A stretch of DNA of 64,000 nucleotides from Mycolicibacterium elephantis DSM 44368 (GTDB lineage: Bacteria; Actinomycetota; Actinomycetes; Mycobacteriales; Mycobacteriaceae), in NCBI RefSeq assembly GCF_004014805.1, contig NZ_ATDN01000089.1:112706-176705 (forward strand). Direction: 5' to 3'. A program made the position numbers and the translations under genes. Positions 8,091 to 16,459 of the stretch are shown here, in pieces; the first letter of the stretch is position 1; the number at the start of each line of letters is the position of its first letter. The notes beneath the pieces are model-generated. The model saw only the letters and a list, made by a program, of their open reading frames with translations. It had not been told where the DNA came from and did not search any database.

Positions 8091-8582
8091 TCACAGCACC
8101 TGATAGACGCGGTAGTCGATGTGGTTGGGCGACAGGATGTTGTAGCCGACGGCCACGATTTCGTTCAGCCACGCGTAGCGTTCGTCGGCGGTCTGGAAAC
8201 TCGGGGTGGTGCGCACGTAGGTCTCGTCGAACGCGAGCACCTCGCCCGCGGCCAGCCGGTCCATGCCGTCCGCCGGGATCTTGATGACCCCGCGGGCCTC
8301 GTAGTGGATCAGCGCGCCGTCATGGCTGCGCAGCGTCGCGCGCACGTCGACCTGACCGACGCCGTCGCTGCCCACCACCAGCCAGTCACCTCCGCCGGGC
8401 AGGATCTCGCCGCGCAGCTTGGGTCCGTCGAGCACACCGCCGGTGGTGACGAAGGTCAGCCGGGTGCCGATCGGTGTCGGGATCGCCTGGGCCGGCAGCA
8501 GATCGACCGCCATGTCGAAGAGGTGTTGCACCGGTAGCTCATCGACCATCGGCACCTGGTCGACGTGTGTCGTCGCGGTCAT
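8091..8582 (-). CDS. DUF3237-domain protein
   Basis: A 163-residue protein of the DUF3237 beta-barrel family. The pattern IGTRLTFVTTGGVLDGPKLRG near the N-terminus, a GGDW turn and the IHYEARGVIKIP strand fit the family. No catalytic residues are known to me. Its ATG overlaps the stop of the preceding SnoaL-like gene (ATGA, 8579–8582), so the two are coupled. Probably an accessory enzyme in the oxidation pathway encoded by this operon. Confidence 0.8.
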   Translation of the reverse strand: MTATTHVDQVPMVDELPVQHLFDMAVDLLPAQAIPTPIGTRLTFVTTGGVLDGPKLRGEILPGGGDWLVVGSDGVGQVDVRATLRSHDGALIHYEARGVIKIPADGMDRLAAGEVLAFDETYVRTTPSFQTADERYAWLNEIVAVGYNILSPNHIDYRVYQVL

Positions 8583-8974
8583 GACGTCGCCCCGCTCAGC
8601 GCGGCCCGCAGCTGCACCGGGTCGATGAACGTGTCCTTGCGGACGACCAGCCCGTCGGGTGACACGTTGACGACGTCGAGGCAGTCGAACCGGATGTCGC
8701 CGGAGATCAGCGCCCAGTCCAACACCCAGTGGTCTTGACCGTAGAGGACGCGGTAGACCTCGAACGAGAATCCCGGGAACTGTGTGAAGAGTTCGCCGAT
8801 CGCCGCCCGCACATTGTCACGTCCGACCACGGGCTCGCCGCCCGTGTGCGTCCAGAACCGGGTGTCGGCGGAGTGCAGAGCGGCGATGGCGTCGGGATCA
8901 CGTCCCGCCCATGCGTCGAAATAGCGCTCGGAGAGGGCTTTGAGATCCAGTTGTGTGCCGGCGGTTCGGGTCAC
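8579..8974 (-). CDS. SnoaL/NTF2-like protein
   Basis: A 131-residue protein of the SnoaL-like NTF2 fold (LKALSERYFDAWAGRDPDAIAALH, then TRFWTHTGGEPVVGRD). The fold covers cyclases, isomerases and hydrolases with a small hydrophobic cavity, so a specific reaction cannot be given. The start is GTG 8974, with GGAG seven bases upstream. It is the first gene of the four-gene operon controlled from the 9007–9024 palindrome. Confidence 0.82.
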   Translation of the reverse strand: MTRTAGTQLDLKALSERYFDAWAGRDPDAIAALHSADTRFWTHTGGEPVVGRDNVRAAIGELFTQFPGFSFEVYRVLYGQDHWVLDWALISGDIRFDCLDVVNVSPDGLVVRKDTFIDPVQLRAALSGATS

Positions 8975-9006
8975 GGGTGGGCTCCGTTCATGAGTTACAT
9001 ACCTTA

Positions 9007-9024
9007 GGTAGGTATTAACCTACC
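9007..9024. promoter_or_regulatory. Predicted TetR operator
   Basis: Perfect inverted repeat GGTAGGT-ATTA-ACCTACC, 33 bases upstream of the SnoaL-like GTG and embedded in an AT-richer stretch. Its size and position fit an autoregulatory site for the TetR protein at 6977–7603. No binding evidence. Confidence 0.6.
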
Positions 9025-9053
9025 ACGAGTATGTAATGCGGTGCCAGTCCGAA

Positions 9054-9473
9054 CTAGATCACCGCCAGCGTCACCGCCGCCGCGGCGGCAAGGCACATCG
9101 AAGGTCCGTGCGGCACGGTCGATTCGCCACGGCGAACCAGCGCGACGATCGCCCAGCCGGCGGTCAGCAGCGGGGCCGCCAGTGCCGCCAGCAGCCATAC
9201 GTCGACGCCGAACGCGCCGGTAAGCGCCCCGAGGCCGGCCGCGAGCTTCACATCCCCTGCGCCCATCGCCGTCGGGCGCAGCAGATGCACGGCCAGATAC
9301 AGCGCGAACAGCGTGACGGCCCCCACCGCGGCCGGGGCGCCCCGTCCCGCCAGCGTCGCGCCCGCGAGAATCACCACCGCGCCCGGCACCGTCAACCAGT
9401 TCGGTAACCGGCGTTCGGTGAGATCGAAAACGCACAGCGCCGCCAGCCACGCCAGCGTCGCCGACCAAATCAT
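9054..9473 (-). CDS. Short prepilin-type (A24) peptidase
   Basis: An aspartic membrane peptidase of 139 residues with four to five membrane segments. Both catalytic aspartates are visible: CVFDLTERRLPNWL and the GxGD motif in MGAGDVKLAAGLG. It lacks the N-terminal methyltransferase domain of PilD, like the short TadV/FppA form. ATG 9473 is chosen over GTG 9482. It corresponds by position to Rv2551c. No pilin or Tad genes are nearby, so its substrate is unclear. Confidence 0.88.
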   Translation of the reverse strand: MIWSATLAWLAALCVFDLTERRLPNWLTVPGAVVILAGATLAGRGAPAAVGAVTLFALYLAVHLLRPTAMGAGDVKLAAGLGALTGAFGVDVWLLAALAAPLLTAGWAIVALVRRGESTVPHGPSMCLAAAAAVTLAVI

Positions 9474-9525
9474 CGCCCCCACTGTCGAAGGCTAACGGCT
9501 GGGCGGGGCCTCGCCGGTCACCGAT

Positions 9526-9574
9526 TTCTGCGCCAGGGCTGCGGAACCGCGCGCACCACAGCCCAGGGGCAGAA
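9526..9574 (-). terminator. Hairpin downstream of aroE
   Basis: Arms of 16 bases starting TTCTGC (9526) and ending GCAGAA (9574) pair at 14 of 16 positions, with a loop of about 17 bases. It starts 15 bases after the aroE stop on the minus strand, consistent with transcription termination. There is no U-tract. Confidence 0.45.
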
Positions 9575-9588
9575 CTGGGCGCGAACAG

Positions 9589-10422
9589 CTACTGCTCGTC
9601 GAGCGCGGCCCGCATCGCTTCCTTGGGAGCGGGCAGCCCGGTGAACTGCTCGACCTGCGCGAACGCCTGATGCAGCAGCATCTCCAGACCGCTGATCACG
9701 CGGCCGCCCCGTGCGGCGACCGCGGCGGCCAGCGGCGTCGGCCACGGGTCGTAGATCGCGTCGAGCAGCACGGGTACGTCGGCGACCGAGTCCGCGAACC
9801 GCGCCGCGACGTCGGCGGGCAGGGTGTTGACCACCACGTCGACGTCGACCAGCGGCGTGCCCAGCGCGACCCACCGGACCTCGACGCCCAACCGGGCACC
9901 CAACTCGAGTAACGGGGCGGCCTTGTCCGGGTTGCGGGCCACGATCGTGATGTCCTGCACGCCAAGCTGACTGAGCCCCACGATGACGGCGGGGGCGGTG
10001 CCGCCCGAGCCCAGCACCGCCGCCTTACCGGACGCCTCCCCCAGCGCGCCGGCCACGCCGTCGACATCGGTGTTGTCGGCGCGCCAGCCGGCCGCCGTGC
10101 GCACCAGCGTGTTGGCCGAGCCGATGAGTTCGGCGCGTGGGGTGCGTTCGTCGGCGAACCGCAGCGCCGCGAACTTGCCCGGCATCGTCACCGACACCCC
10201 GACCCATTCCGGTCCGAAACCGCCGACCAGCGACGGCAGTTGCTCGGCGGTGCACTCGATGCGCTCATAGGTCCAGTCGTCCAGGCCCAGCGCGCGGTAG
10301 GCGGCCAGGTGCAGCTGCGGCGAGCGCGAATGCGCGATCGGTGACCCCAGCACCCCGGCTTTCCGGCGATTTGTGCGCGGTTTGTCGCGCTCGGCGCGCC
10401 TAGACGCACACAAATCACTCAC
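9589..10422 (-). CDS. aroE: Shikimate dehydrogenase
   Basis: Reduces 3-dehydroshikimate to shikimate with NADPH. It has the family start AGVLGSPIAHSRSPQLH, the catalytic Lys in SVTMPGKFAAL, the nucleotide-binding turn VLGSGGTAPAV and the C-terminal GLEMLLHQAFAQVE. The GTG at 10422 overlaps the mltG stop (GTGA). The enzyme core begins near residue 22; the extra N-terminus is basic, and its DNA (10368–10416) is a palindrome, as if a repeat had been taken into the coding region. This gene is separate from the aroC-K-B-Q operon. Confidence 0.95.
   Translation of the reverse strand: MSDLCASRRAERDKPRTNRRKAGVLGSPIAHSRSPQLHLAAYRALGLDDWTYERIECTAEQLPSLVGGFGPEWVGVSVTMPGKFAALRFADERTPRAELIGSANTLVRTAAGWRADNTDVDGVAGALGEASGKAAVLGSGGTAPAVIVGLSQLGVQDITIVARNPDKAAPLLELGARLGVEVRWVALGTPLVDVDVVVNTLPADVAARFADSVADVPVLLDAIYDPWPTPLAAAVAARGGRVISGLEMLLHQAFAQVEQFTGLPAPKEAMRAALDEQ
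10368..10416. repeat. Palindromic element inside the aroE 5' end
   Basis: GATTTGTG (10368–10375) and its exact complement CACAAATC (10409–10416) flank a GC-rich centre with further partial pairing. It encodes most of residues 3–19 of aroE, upstream of the conserved enzyme core. Confidence 0.5.
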
Positions 10423-11663
10423 CTCGCGGAGTCAAGGACGCCATTGCCCATCGCCAGTTGGATGTTCGCCAAATGCTGCTCGTAGTCGCGGGTGAACAGG
10501 GTGGTGCCCTGCATGTCGATGGTGACGAAGTACAACCAGTCCCCCGGCTCGGGTTTCTCGGCGGCGGTCAGCGCGGGCTGCCCCGGCGAGCAGATCGGGG
10601 TGGCCGGAAGACCGGGCCGCACATAGGTGTTCCAGTCGGTGAGCTGGGCGCGGTCGGCGTCCGTGGTGGCCACCTCGATGCGGTCGAGCGGGTAGTTCAC
10701 CGTGGAGTCGAACTCCAGCGTCCGGTTCTCGGCCAGCCGGTTGTAGATGACCCGGGCCACCTTCGCGAAATCCTCCGGGGTGGCTTCGCGCTGCACCAAC
10801 GACCCGACCGTCAGCACCTGGTACGGCGACAGGTTCATCGCCTGCGCGGTCTCCAACAGCCCGCCCTTGGCGTACTGGGTCGCACTCGCCGAGATCAGCG
10901 TCGACAGAATCTGTCCCGGTGACGCCGACGGGTCGATGTTCCACATCCCGGGCGCGATCAGCCCCTCCAGCCGACGGTGGTCCTGGCCCAGCGCCGTGAC
11001 CGCGTCTCGAGCCCAGTCCGGCACAGCCAGCGCCGCGGGAGTGGCGGTGCTCGCGGTGTCCTTCAGATCCTCCGCGGACACACAGTGCTGTTCACCGTCG
11101 AGGTCCACGCACGTGGCGCGCGAGATCAGCGAGAGTATGCCGTCGGTGACGGCGTTGGTCTTGACGTCGCGCACGTCGTCGAGCTGCCGTCCCTCCGGGA
11201 TCACCAGCTTGCCCACCCGGTTGTGCGGATCGGTAAGCCGCTCAACGGCATTGGATGCCGGTATCTCGGTACGCACCTTGTAGAACCCGGGCTGGATCGA
11301 CGAGATCGCGGGGTTACCCTCGGCGGCGCTGACGAACGCCCCGACCGTCGCGACGACGCGATGCTCATGCAGCGTCTGACCGATCGCGGTGGTGGAGTCA
11401 CCGTCGTGTACCTGGATGACCACGTCGTTGACGCCTTCGCCGGCGTAGTCGTTGGCGGTGCCGAACATGGTGTGCCACAGCTTCGATCCCAGAAACACCG
11501 CCGCCACGGCGATCACGATCAGCGTGGCCAGCGTCAAGACGCCGACGATCCGACGCCGACGGCGGTTGCGCGCCTCTCGGATCCGCTGGGCGCGGGTCAT
11601 CGTGCGCCTGGGCGGACCGACGGCGACGGGCTCTGCGCGTTCGCGACCCCATTGGTCAGTCAT
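10419..11663 (-). CDS. mltG: Endolytic murein transglycosylase
   Basis: A YceG/MltG-family membrane enzyme that cuts nascent glycan strands in peptidoglycan. A basic cytoplasmic start (RRRRR at about 35) is followed by one membrane helix (about 38–60) and a periplasmic-side LysM-like and catalytic region. The catalytic Glu is in LVQREATPEDFAKVARVIYNRL. At 414 residues the length is normal for actinobacteria. It overlaps ruvX by 8 bp and aroE by 4 bp, so it is translationally coupled in alaS-ruvX-mltG-aroE order, as in M. tuberculosis. Confidence 0.92.
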   Translation of the reverse strand: MTDQWGRERAEPVAVGPPRRTMTRAQRIREARNRRRRRIVGVLTLATLIVIAVAAVFLGSKLWHTMFGTANDYAGEGVNDVVIQVHDGDSTTAIGQTLHEHRVVATVGAFVSAAEGNPAISSIQPGFYKVRTEIPASNAVERLTDPHNRVGKLVIPEGRQLDDVRDVKTNAVTDGILSLISRATCVDLDGEQHCVSAEDLKDTASTATPAALAVPDWARDAVTALGQDHRRLEGLIAPGMWNIDPSASPGQILSTLISASATQYAKGGLLETAQAMNLSPYQVLTVGSLVQREATPEDFAKVARVIYNRLAENRTLEFDSTVNYPLDRIEVATTDADRAQLTDWNTYVRPGLPATPICSPGQPALTAAEKPEPGDWLYFVTIDMQGTTLFTRDYEQHLANIQLAMGNGVLDSAR

Positions 11664-12171
11664 CCCCGACCTCTCCGTGCGCGGCCATCGCAGTGCGGCG
11701 CTGATCCAACCAGTTCTGCAGAATCCCCACCGCGGCCGCCTGATCGATCACCGAGCGCTGCCCTTTGGCGCGGACCCCGGCTTCGCGCAGCGACCGCTGC
11801 GCCACAACCGTGGTGAGCCGTTCGTCGGCCAACCGCACCGGTGTCGGCGCGATCCGGCGGGCCAACGCGTCGGCCACCGCGATCGCATCCTGCGCCGAGG
11901 CACCCGACCGGTCCGCGAGCGTGCGCGGCAGTCCCACCACCACCTCGACCACGCCAAGTTCATCGACCAGCGCGGCCAGCCGTCGGATATGACGGTCGGT
12001 GCGGTCACGGCGGACGGTCTCCAGCGGAGTGGCGAGGATGCCGTCGGGGTCGCTGGCCGCCACGCCGATCCGCACACTGCCCACGTCGACGCCGAGCCGT
12101 CGTCCCCGGCCCGGGTCCGGAGGATCAAGCGAAGGTCCGGGTCGATCGGGCACGCGGTCGGTATGGGCCAC
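11656..12171 (-). CDS. ruvX: Holliday junction resolvase-like / pre-16S rRNA nuclease
   Basis: YqgF/RuvX RNase H-fold protein of 171 residues, needed for 16S rRNA 5' end maturation. Acidic active-site residues are in GVDVGSVRIGVAASDP, DERLTTVVAQ and IDQAAAVGILQNWLD. GTG 12171 is chosen although the frame is open further up inside alaS: GGAG sits eight bases before it and the length then matches mycobacterial RuvX. It starts four bases after the alaS stop. Confidence 0.92.
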   Translation of the reverse strand: MAHTDRVPDRPGPSLDPPDPGRGRRLGVDVGSVRIGVAASDPDGILATPLETVRRDRTDRHIRRLAALVDELGVVEVVVGLPRTLADRSGASAQDAIAVADALARRIAPTPVRLADERLTTVVAQRSLREAGVRAKGQRSVIDQAAAVGILQNWLDQRRTAMAAHGEVGDD

Positions 12172-12175
12172 GAGG

Positions 12176-14869
12176 TCAGCTCCGGTCGATCTCTGCGCGC
12201 AGCGCGGCCAACGCCGCGTCGATACCCGCCGCCCCCCTGCCGGCACCCTGCGCCAGATCGGCCTTGCCGCCCCCACGGCCATTGACGGGCCCAGCCAGCG
12301 TCTTCACCAGGTCGTTGGCCCGAAGGCCGAGATCCTGCGCCGCCTGGTTGACCGCCACCACGAACGGGACGGTGTCGTTGTCGCCCTCGGCGATCAATGC
12401 GACGACCGCGGGGTCGCTGCCCAGCTTGCCGCGGATGTCGCCGACCAGGGTGCGCAAATCTGCGGGCGACGTCCCGGCGGCCATCCGTTGCGCCACCACT
12501 CGGACCTTACCGATAAGTTCCGCGCCCGCGGCGGCATTGGCGGCGGCGGCCTTGGCGTTGGCCAGCCGCATCCGCTCGAGTTCCTTCTCGGCCGTCCGCA
12601 GCCGCTCCACCAGGTTGGCCACCCGCTCGGGCACCTCCTCGGACGGCACCTTCAGCGTCGACGCCAGGCTCGCCATCAACGCACGCTCCTTGGCCAGATG
12701 GCGGTAGGAGTCGAGGCCGACGTATGCCTCCACCCGGCGCACGCCCGATCCCACCGACGACTCACCCAAGATCGTCACCGGGCCGATCTGCGCCGAGCGG
12801 CGCACGTGCGTGCCGCCGCACAGCTCCAGCGAGAAGGGTCCGCCGATCTCGACCACGCGGACCTCGTCGGGATAGGACTCGCCGAACAGCGCCATCGCAC
12901 CCATCGCCTTGGCCGTCTCCAGTTCGGTGGTGAACGAGTGCACCTCGTAGTCGGCCTCGACGGCCTGGTTGGTCACTTCCTCGATCTGGTTGCGCTGATG
13001 CTCGGTGAGCGCGCCCTGCCAGTTGAAGTCGAAGCGAAGGTAGCCGGGCCGGTTCAGCGAGCCGGCCTGAACGGCGTTGGGGCCCAGCACTTCCCGCAAT
13101 GCCGCGTGCACCATGTGGGTTCCCGAGTGGCCCTGGGTGGCGCCGTGCCGCCACCGCGGGTCGACCGCGGCGACGACGGTGTCGCCCTCGACGAACTCGC
13201 CGGACTCGACCTTGACGCGGTGCGTCCACAGCGTCTTGGCGATCTTCTGCACGTCGGTGACGGCGGCCTTGGCCGAGACCGACGCGCCGGTGCCGGTGAT
13301 GCTGCCCTCGTCGGCGATCTGGCCGCCCGACTCGGCGTAAAACGGTGTGCGGTCGAGAATCAGCTCGACGTTGTCGGACGCGGCAGAGGTTTCCTGGTTG
13401 ACGACCGGAACACGCCGGCCGTCGACGAAGATGCCGAGAATCCTTGCCTCCGAGGTCAACTCGTCGAATCCGGTGAACTCGGTGGGCCCGGTGTCGACCA
13501 GTTCGCGGTACGCCGTCAGGTCCATGTGGGCTTGCTTGCGCGCCGCCGCGTCGGCCTTGGCGCGCGCCCGCTGCTCGGCCATCAGGCCACGGAAACCCTC
13601 CTCGTCGACGGACAGCCCTGCCTCGGCGGCCATCTCGAGGGTCAGTTCCAGAGGGAAGCCGTAGGTGTCGTGCAGCGTGAACGCGTCCTCACCCGACAGC
13701 ACCGTCGCACCCGAGGCCTTGGTCGCGCTGGCGGCCTCCTCGAACAACCGCGACCCCGAGGCAAGCGTGCGGTTGAACGCGGTCTCCTCGGCCACCGCGA
13801 TGCGCTGGATCCGCTCGAAGTCGCTGACCAGCTCCGGATACGACGGGCCCATGGTGTCGCGCACCGTGGCCATCAGGTCGCCGACGATCGGGTCGTCGAC
13901 GCCCAGCAGCTTGGCCGAGCGGATGATGCGCCGCAGCAACCGCCGCAACACGTAACCGCGGCCGTCGTTGCCCGGGCTCACGCCGTCGCCGATGATGATG
14001 GCCGCCGTGCGGCTGTGGTCGGCGATGATCCGGTAGCGCACGTCGTCGTCGTGCCTGCCCTGCCCGTATCCGCGCGGCGCCCGTGCGGCCACCGTGTCGA
14101 TCACCGGGCGCAGCAGGTCGGTCTCGTAGACGTTGTCGACCCCCTGCAGCAGACACGCCACCCGTTCCACGCCCATACCGGTGTCGATGTTCTTGCGCGG
14201 CAGCGGGCCGAGGATCTCGAAATCCTCCTTGGAGGTGCCCTCGCCGCGGACGTTCTGCATGAACACGAGATTCCAGATCTCGATGTAGCGGTCCTCATTG
14301 GCCACCGGGCCGCCCTCGACGCCGTATTCCGGGCCGCGGTCGTAGTAGATCTCCGAGGACGGTCCGCACGGTCCGGGAATGCCCATCGACCAGTAGTTGT
14401 CGGCCATCCCGCGACGCTGGATCCGCTCGGCGGGCAGGCCCGCGATCTCCTGCCACAACGCGAAGGCCTCGTCGTCGTCGAGGTAGACCGTGGCCCACAG
14501 CCGCTCGGGGTCCAAGCCGTAGCCGCCCTGGTCGACCGGGTTGGTCAGTAGCGTCCAGGCGTATTCGATCGCGCCCTCTTTGAAGTAGTCGCCGAACGAG
14601 AAATTGCCCGCCATCTGAAAGAACGTGTTGTGGCGGGTGGTGACGCCCACCTCGTCGATGTCGGGCGTGCGGATGCATTTCTGCACGCTGACGGCCCGCT
14701 TCCACGGCGGCGTGCGTTGGCCGAGGAAATACGGCACGAACTGCACCATTCCGGCGTTGACGAACAGCAGGTTGGGGTCGTCGAGGATCACCGAGGCGCT
14801 GGGCACCTCGACGTGGCCCGCTTTCACGAAATGATCGAGGAAACGCTTCCTGATCTCGTGTGTCTGCAC
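12176..14869 (-). CDS. alaS: Alanyl-tRNA synthetase
   Basis: Charges tRNA-Ala. The 897 residues cover the class II catalytic core (start HEIRKRFLDHF, motif GMVQFVPYFLGQ), the tRNA recognition helices, the editing domain (zinc ligands HSGTHMVHAAL and CGGTHV) and the C-terminal oligomerisation/DHHA1 part. The start is GTG 14869. The 126 bp up to yjbQ should carry its promoter. It is the first gene of alaS-ruvX-mltG-aroE. Confidence 0.98.
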   Translation of the reverse strand: MQTHEIRKRFLDHFVKAGHVEVPSASVILDDPNLLFVNAGMVQFVPYFLGQRTPPWKRAVSVQKCIRTPDIDEVGVTTRHNTFFQMAGNFSFGDYFKEGAIEYAWTLLTNPVDQGGYGLDPERLWATVYLDDDEAFALWQEIAGLPAERIQRRGMADNYWSMGIPGPCGPSSEIYYDRGPEYGVEGGPVANEDRYIEIWNLVFMQNVRGEGTSKEDFEILGPLPRKNIDTGMGVERVACLLQGVDNVYETDLLRPVIDTVAARAPRGYGQGRHDDDVRYRIIADHSRTAAIIIGDGVSPGNDGRGYVLRRLLRRIIRSAKLLGVDDPIVGDLMATVRDTMGPSYPELVSDFERIQRIAVAEETAFNRTLASGSRLFEEAASATKASGATVLSGEDAFTLHDTYGFPLELTLEMAAEAGLSVDEEGFRGLMAEQRARAKADAAARKQAHMDLTAYRELVDTGPTEFTGFDELTSEARILGIFVDGRRVPVVNQETSAASDNVELILDRTPFYAESGGQIADEGSITGTGASVSAKAAVTDVQKIAKTLWTHRVKVESGEFVEGDTVVAAVDPRWRHGATQGHSGTHMVHAALREVLGPNAVQAGSLNRPGYLRFDFNWQGALTEHQRNQIEEVTNQAVEADYEVHSFTTELETAKAMGAMALFGESYPDEVRVVEIGGPFSLELCGGTHVRRSAQIGPVTILGESSVGSGVRRVEAYVGLDSYRHLAKERALMASLASTLKVPSEEVPERVANLVERLRTAEKELERMRLANAKAAAANAAAGAELIGKVRVVAQRMAAGTSPADLRTLVGDIRGKLGSDPAVVALIAEGDNDTVPFVVAVNQAAQDLGLRANDLVKTLAGPVNGRGGGKADLAQGAGRGAAGIDAALAALRAEIDRS

Positions 14870-14995
14870 GTTGCTACTGTCCTCGCCGTCGTGTGTGGTT
14901 CTGCAGTTACCTGCGACTATTCGACCGCACTACAGTACCGGTCGCGGTTGGCGGTCTTGAAAGGTCAACGAACCGGCGCGGCGGCGAGTGCCGCG

Positions 14996-15397
14996 TCAGG
15001 ACGTGACGAAGCTCAACCGCACCGACCGGCGCGGGTTGTCCCGATTCAGGTCCACCAGCACGACGCTCTGCCACGTTCCGAGCAGCGGGGTGCCGTCCTG
15101 CACCGGCAGCGTGACCGACGGCGAGATCAGGGCGGGCAGCACGTGGTCGGCGCCGTGGCCGGGGGAACCGTGGGCGTGCCGGTAGCGGTCGTCGCGCGGG
15201 AGCAGTCGTTCCAGCGCGTCGACGAGGTCGTCGTCGGAACCCGACCCGGTTTCGATGATCGCCAGGCCCGCGGTGGCGTGCGGCACGAACACGTTGCACA
15301 GGCCGTCGCCGCGGCCGCGGCAGAAGTCACGCACCGCGTCGGTGAGGTCGACGGTGCGGTCGCGGGTGGTGTCGATGGTCAGCACGTCGGAGTCCAC
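14996..15397 (-). CDS. YjbQ/UPF0047-family protein
   Basis: A 133-residue protein of the YjbQ family (Rv2556c by position), reported to have weak thiamine-phosphate synthase activity in some bacteria. The family signature is visible: FVPHATAGLAIIETGSG, then LPRDDRYRHAHGSPGHGADH with its His/Asp cluster, and LLGTWQSVVLVDLN. The physiological role is unsettled. Confidence 0.9.
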   Translation of the reverse strand: MDSDVLTIDTTRDRTVDLTDAVRDFCRGRGDGLCNVFVPHATAGLAIIETGSGSDDDLVDALERLLPRDDRYRHAHGSPGHGADHVLPALISPSVTLPVQDGTPLLGTWQSVVLVDLNRDNPRRSVRLSFVTS

Positions 15398-15431
15398 GGC
15401 ATCGAGCCTACGAGCCTCCGGGTTGGTGCTT

Positions 15432-15498
15432 TTTCGCCCAAAGGGACAAACGGGCGGGAAAGTGCGAGGGGATCACCAAGAGGTCGATCTCGGCGGGG
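15432..15498. repeat. Intergenic repeat, copy A
   Basis: Shares TTTCGCC-AAAGGGACAAACGGGCGG-AAAGTGCG-type sequence over about 67 bp with copy B at 16854–16921, in the same orientation. It lies between the divergent yjbQ and GlsB-like genes. In copy B the ends form an inverted repeat; here the arms are degenerate. Confidence 0.6.
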
Positions 15499-15569
15499 TT
15501 CGGTTGACGCCCGCGTTTATTCGTGGGGTGCGTGGGTATTGCACTTGCAACCAGACTTTTGGAGTAGAC

Positions 15570-15875
15570 ATGACCATCACCAGCATCATCACTGCAATTC
15601 TCATCGGCATCGTCGTCGGCGTGCTCGGGCGCCTGGTACTGCCCGGCCGTCAGCCGATCGGGTTCCTGGTCACCATTCTGGTCGGGATCGTCTCGGCGTT
15701 CATCGGCACCGCACTGGCCAGGGCGCTCGGCATTCCGACGGCGACCGCCGGCATCGACTGGTTGGAACTGCTCGTCCAGGTGATCGTCGCCGCGATCGGC
15801 GTGGCGTTGGTGGCCGCGCTGATGGGTCGCCGGCGCACCGGCATGATGGGCACTCGCCGCGGCATGCTGCGGTAG
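15570..15875 (+). CDS. GlsB/YeaQ/YmgE-type small membrane protein
   Basis: A 101-residue protein with three hydrophobic segments, matching the transglycosylase-associated (YeaQ/GlsB) stress membrane family: IGIVVGVLGRLVLPG then IGFLVTILVGIVSAFIGTAL. ATG 15570 is set by a GGAG five bases upstream; the frame is open further upstream, but that part overlaps the repeat and is not conserved-looking. Function unknown, often stress-linked. It ends in a short Arg/Gly-rich tail. Confidence 0.85.
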   Translation: MTITSIITAILIGIVVGVLGRLVLPGRQPIGFLVTILVGIVSAFIGTALARALGIPTATAGIDWLELLVQVIVAAIGVALVAALMGRRRTGMMGTRRGMLR

Positions 15876-15985
15876 CCGCGGGGGTTGGGGTACCCAACGT
15901 TGCCGTCGGGGTCGGTGAACCGGTAGAGCGCGTCCCCCCAGCGCGTCCGCCGGTCCAGTGCCGCCCCGGCGGCAACCCCATGCCG

Positions 15986-16459
15986 CTACAGGTTCTTCAG
16001 CAGCTCATCGAGTTTCTCGTAGCCCTCGGCCATACCGCCCTCCATTCCCGAGGACAGCAGGGCGTCGCGGGACTCGACGCTCGGGCAGATCGACCGGCCC
16101 CGGAGCCGACTGCGGCCCTCGCCCAGGTCCTCGAACCACAGGTACTCGATGTTGACCATGTCGGGGGCGCCGTCGAATTCGAAGGTCTGCAGGATGAACT
16201 CGTTGTCGCGGACGGTGTGGAACGTCCCGTTGAACTCGTACTCGCCGTGCTCGTCGCTGTGCCGGTAGCGGTAACCGCCATGGCTGGTGAAGTTCCATTC
16301 GGTGATGTCCATCTTCAGCCTGTGCGGACCGAGCCACTGCTTGACTAGTTCGGGTTCGGCGTGCGCGCGGTACAGCGCGGCCACCGGAGCGTCGAAGTCC
16401 CTGGTGAACTCCATGGCCAAGGTGTCCACGGGAGCGTTGAGGTTCAGTGCGTTGGTCAT
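15986..16459 (-). CDS. SRPBCC (AHSA1-type) protein
   Basis: A 157-residue START-like hydrophobic-pocket protein: the N-terminal FTRDFDAPVAALYRAHAEPELVKQWLGP and central WFEDLGEGRSRLRG fit the AHSA1-like family. Its ATG overlaps the stop of the ArsR gene (ATGA, 16456–16459). ArsR plus SRPBCC pairs are common in actinobacteria; the ligand is unknown. Confidence 0.88.
   Translation of the reverse strand: MTNALNLNAPVDTLAMEFTRDFDAPVAALYRAHAEPELVKQWLGPHRLKMDITEWNFTSHGGYRYRHSDEHGEYEFNGTFHTVRDNEFILQTFEFDGAPDMVNIEYLWFEDLGEGRSRLRGRSICPSVESRDALLSSGMEGGMAEGYEKLDELLKNL

Noticed and set aside
11999..14551. An 850-codon plus-strand frame opposite alaS
   Set aside because: It lies entirely antisense to alaS and the end of ruvX, and the translation is low in hydrophobic cores and full of Arg, Gly and His.
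14870..14995. A possible T-box or leader attenuator before alaS
   Set aside because: The 126-bp region shows no T-box motif, specifier stem or terminator hairpin, and actinobacterial T-boxes are mainly translational and before ileS.
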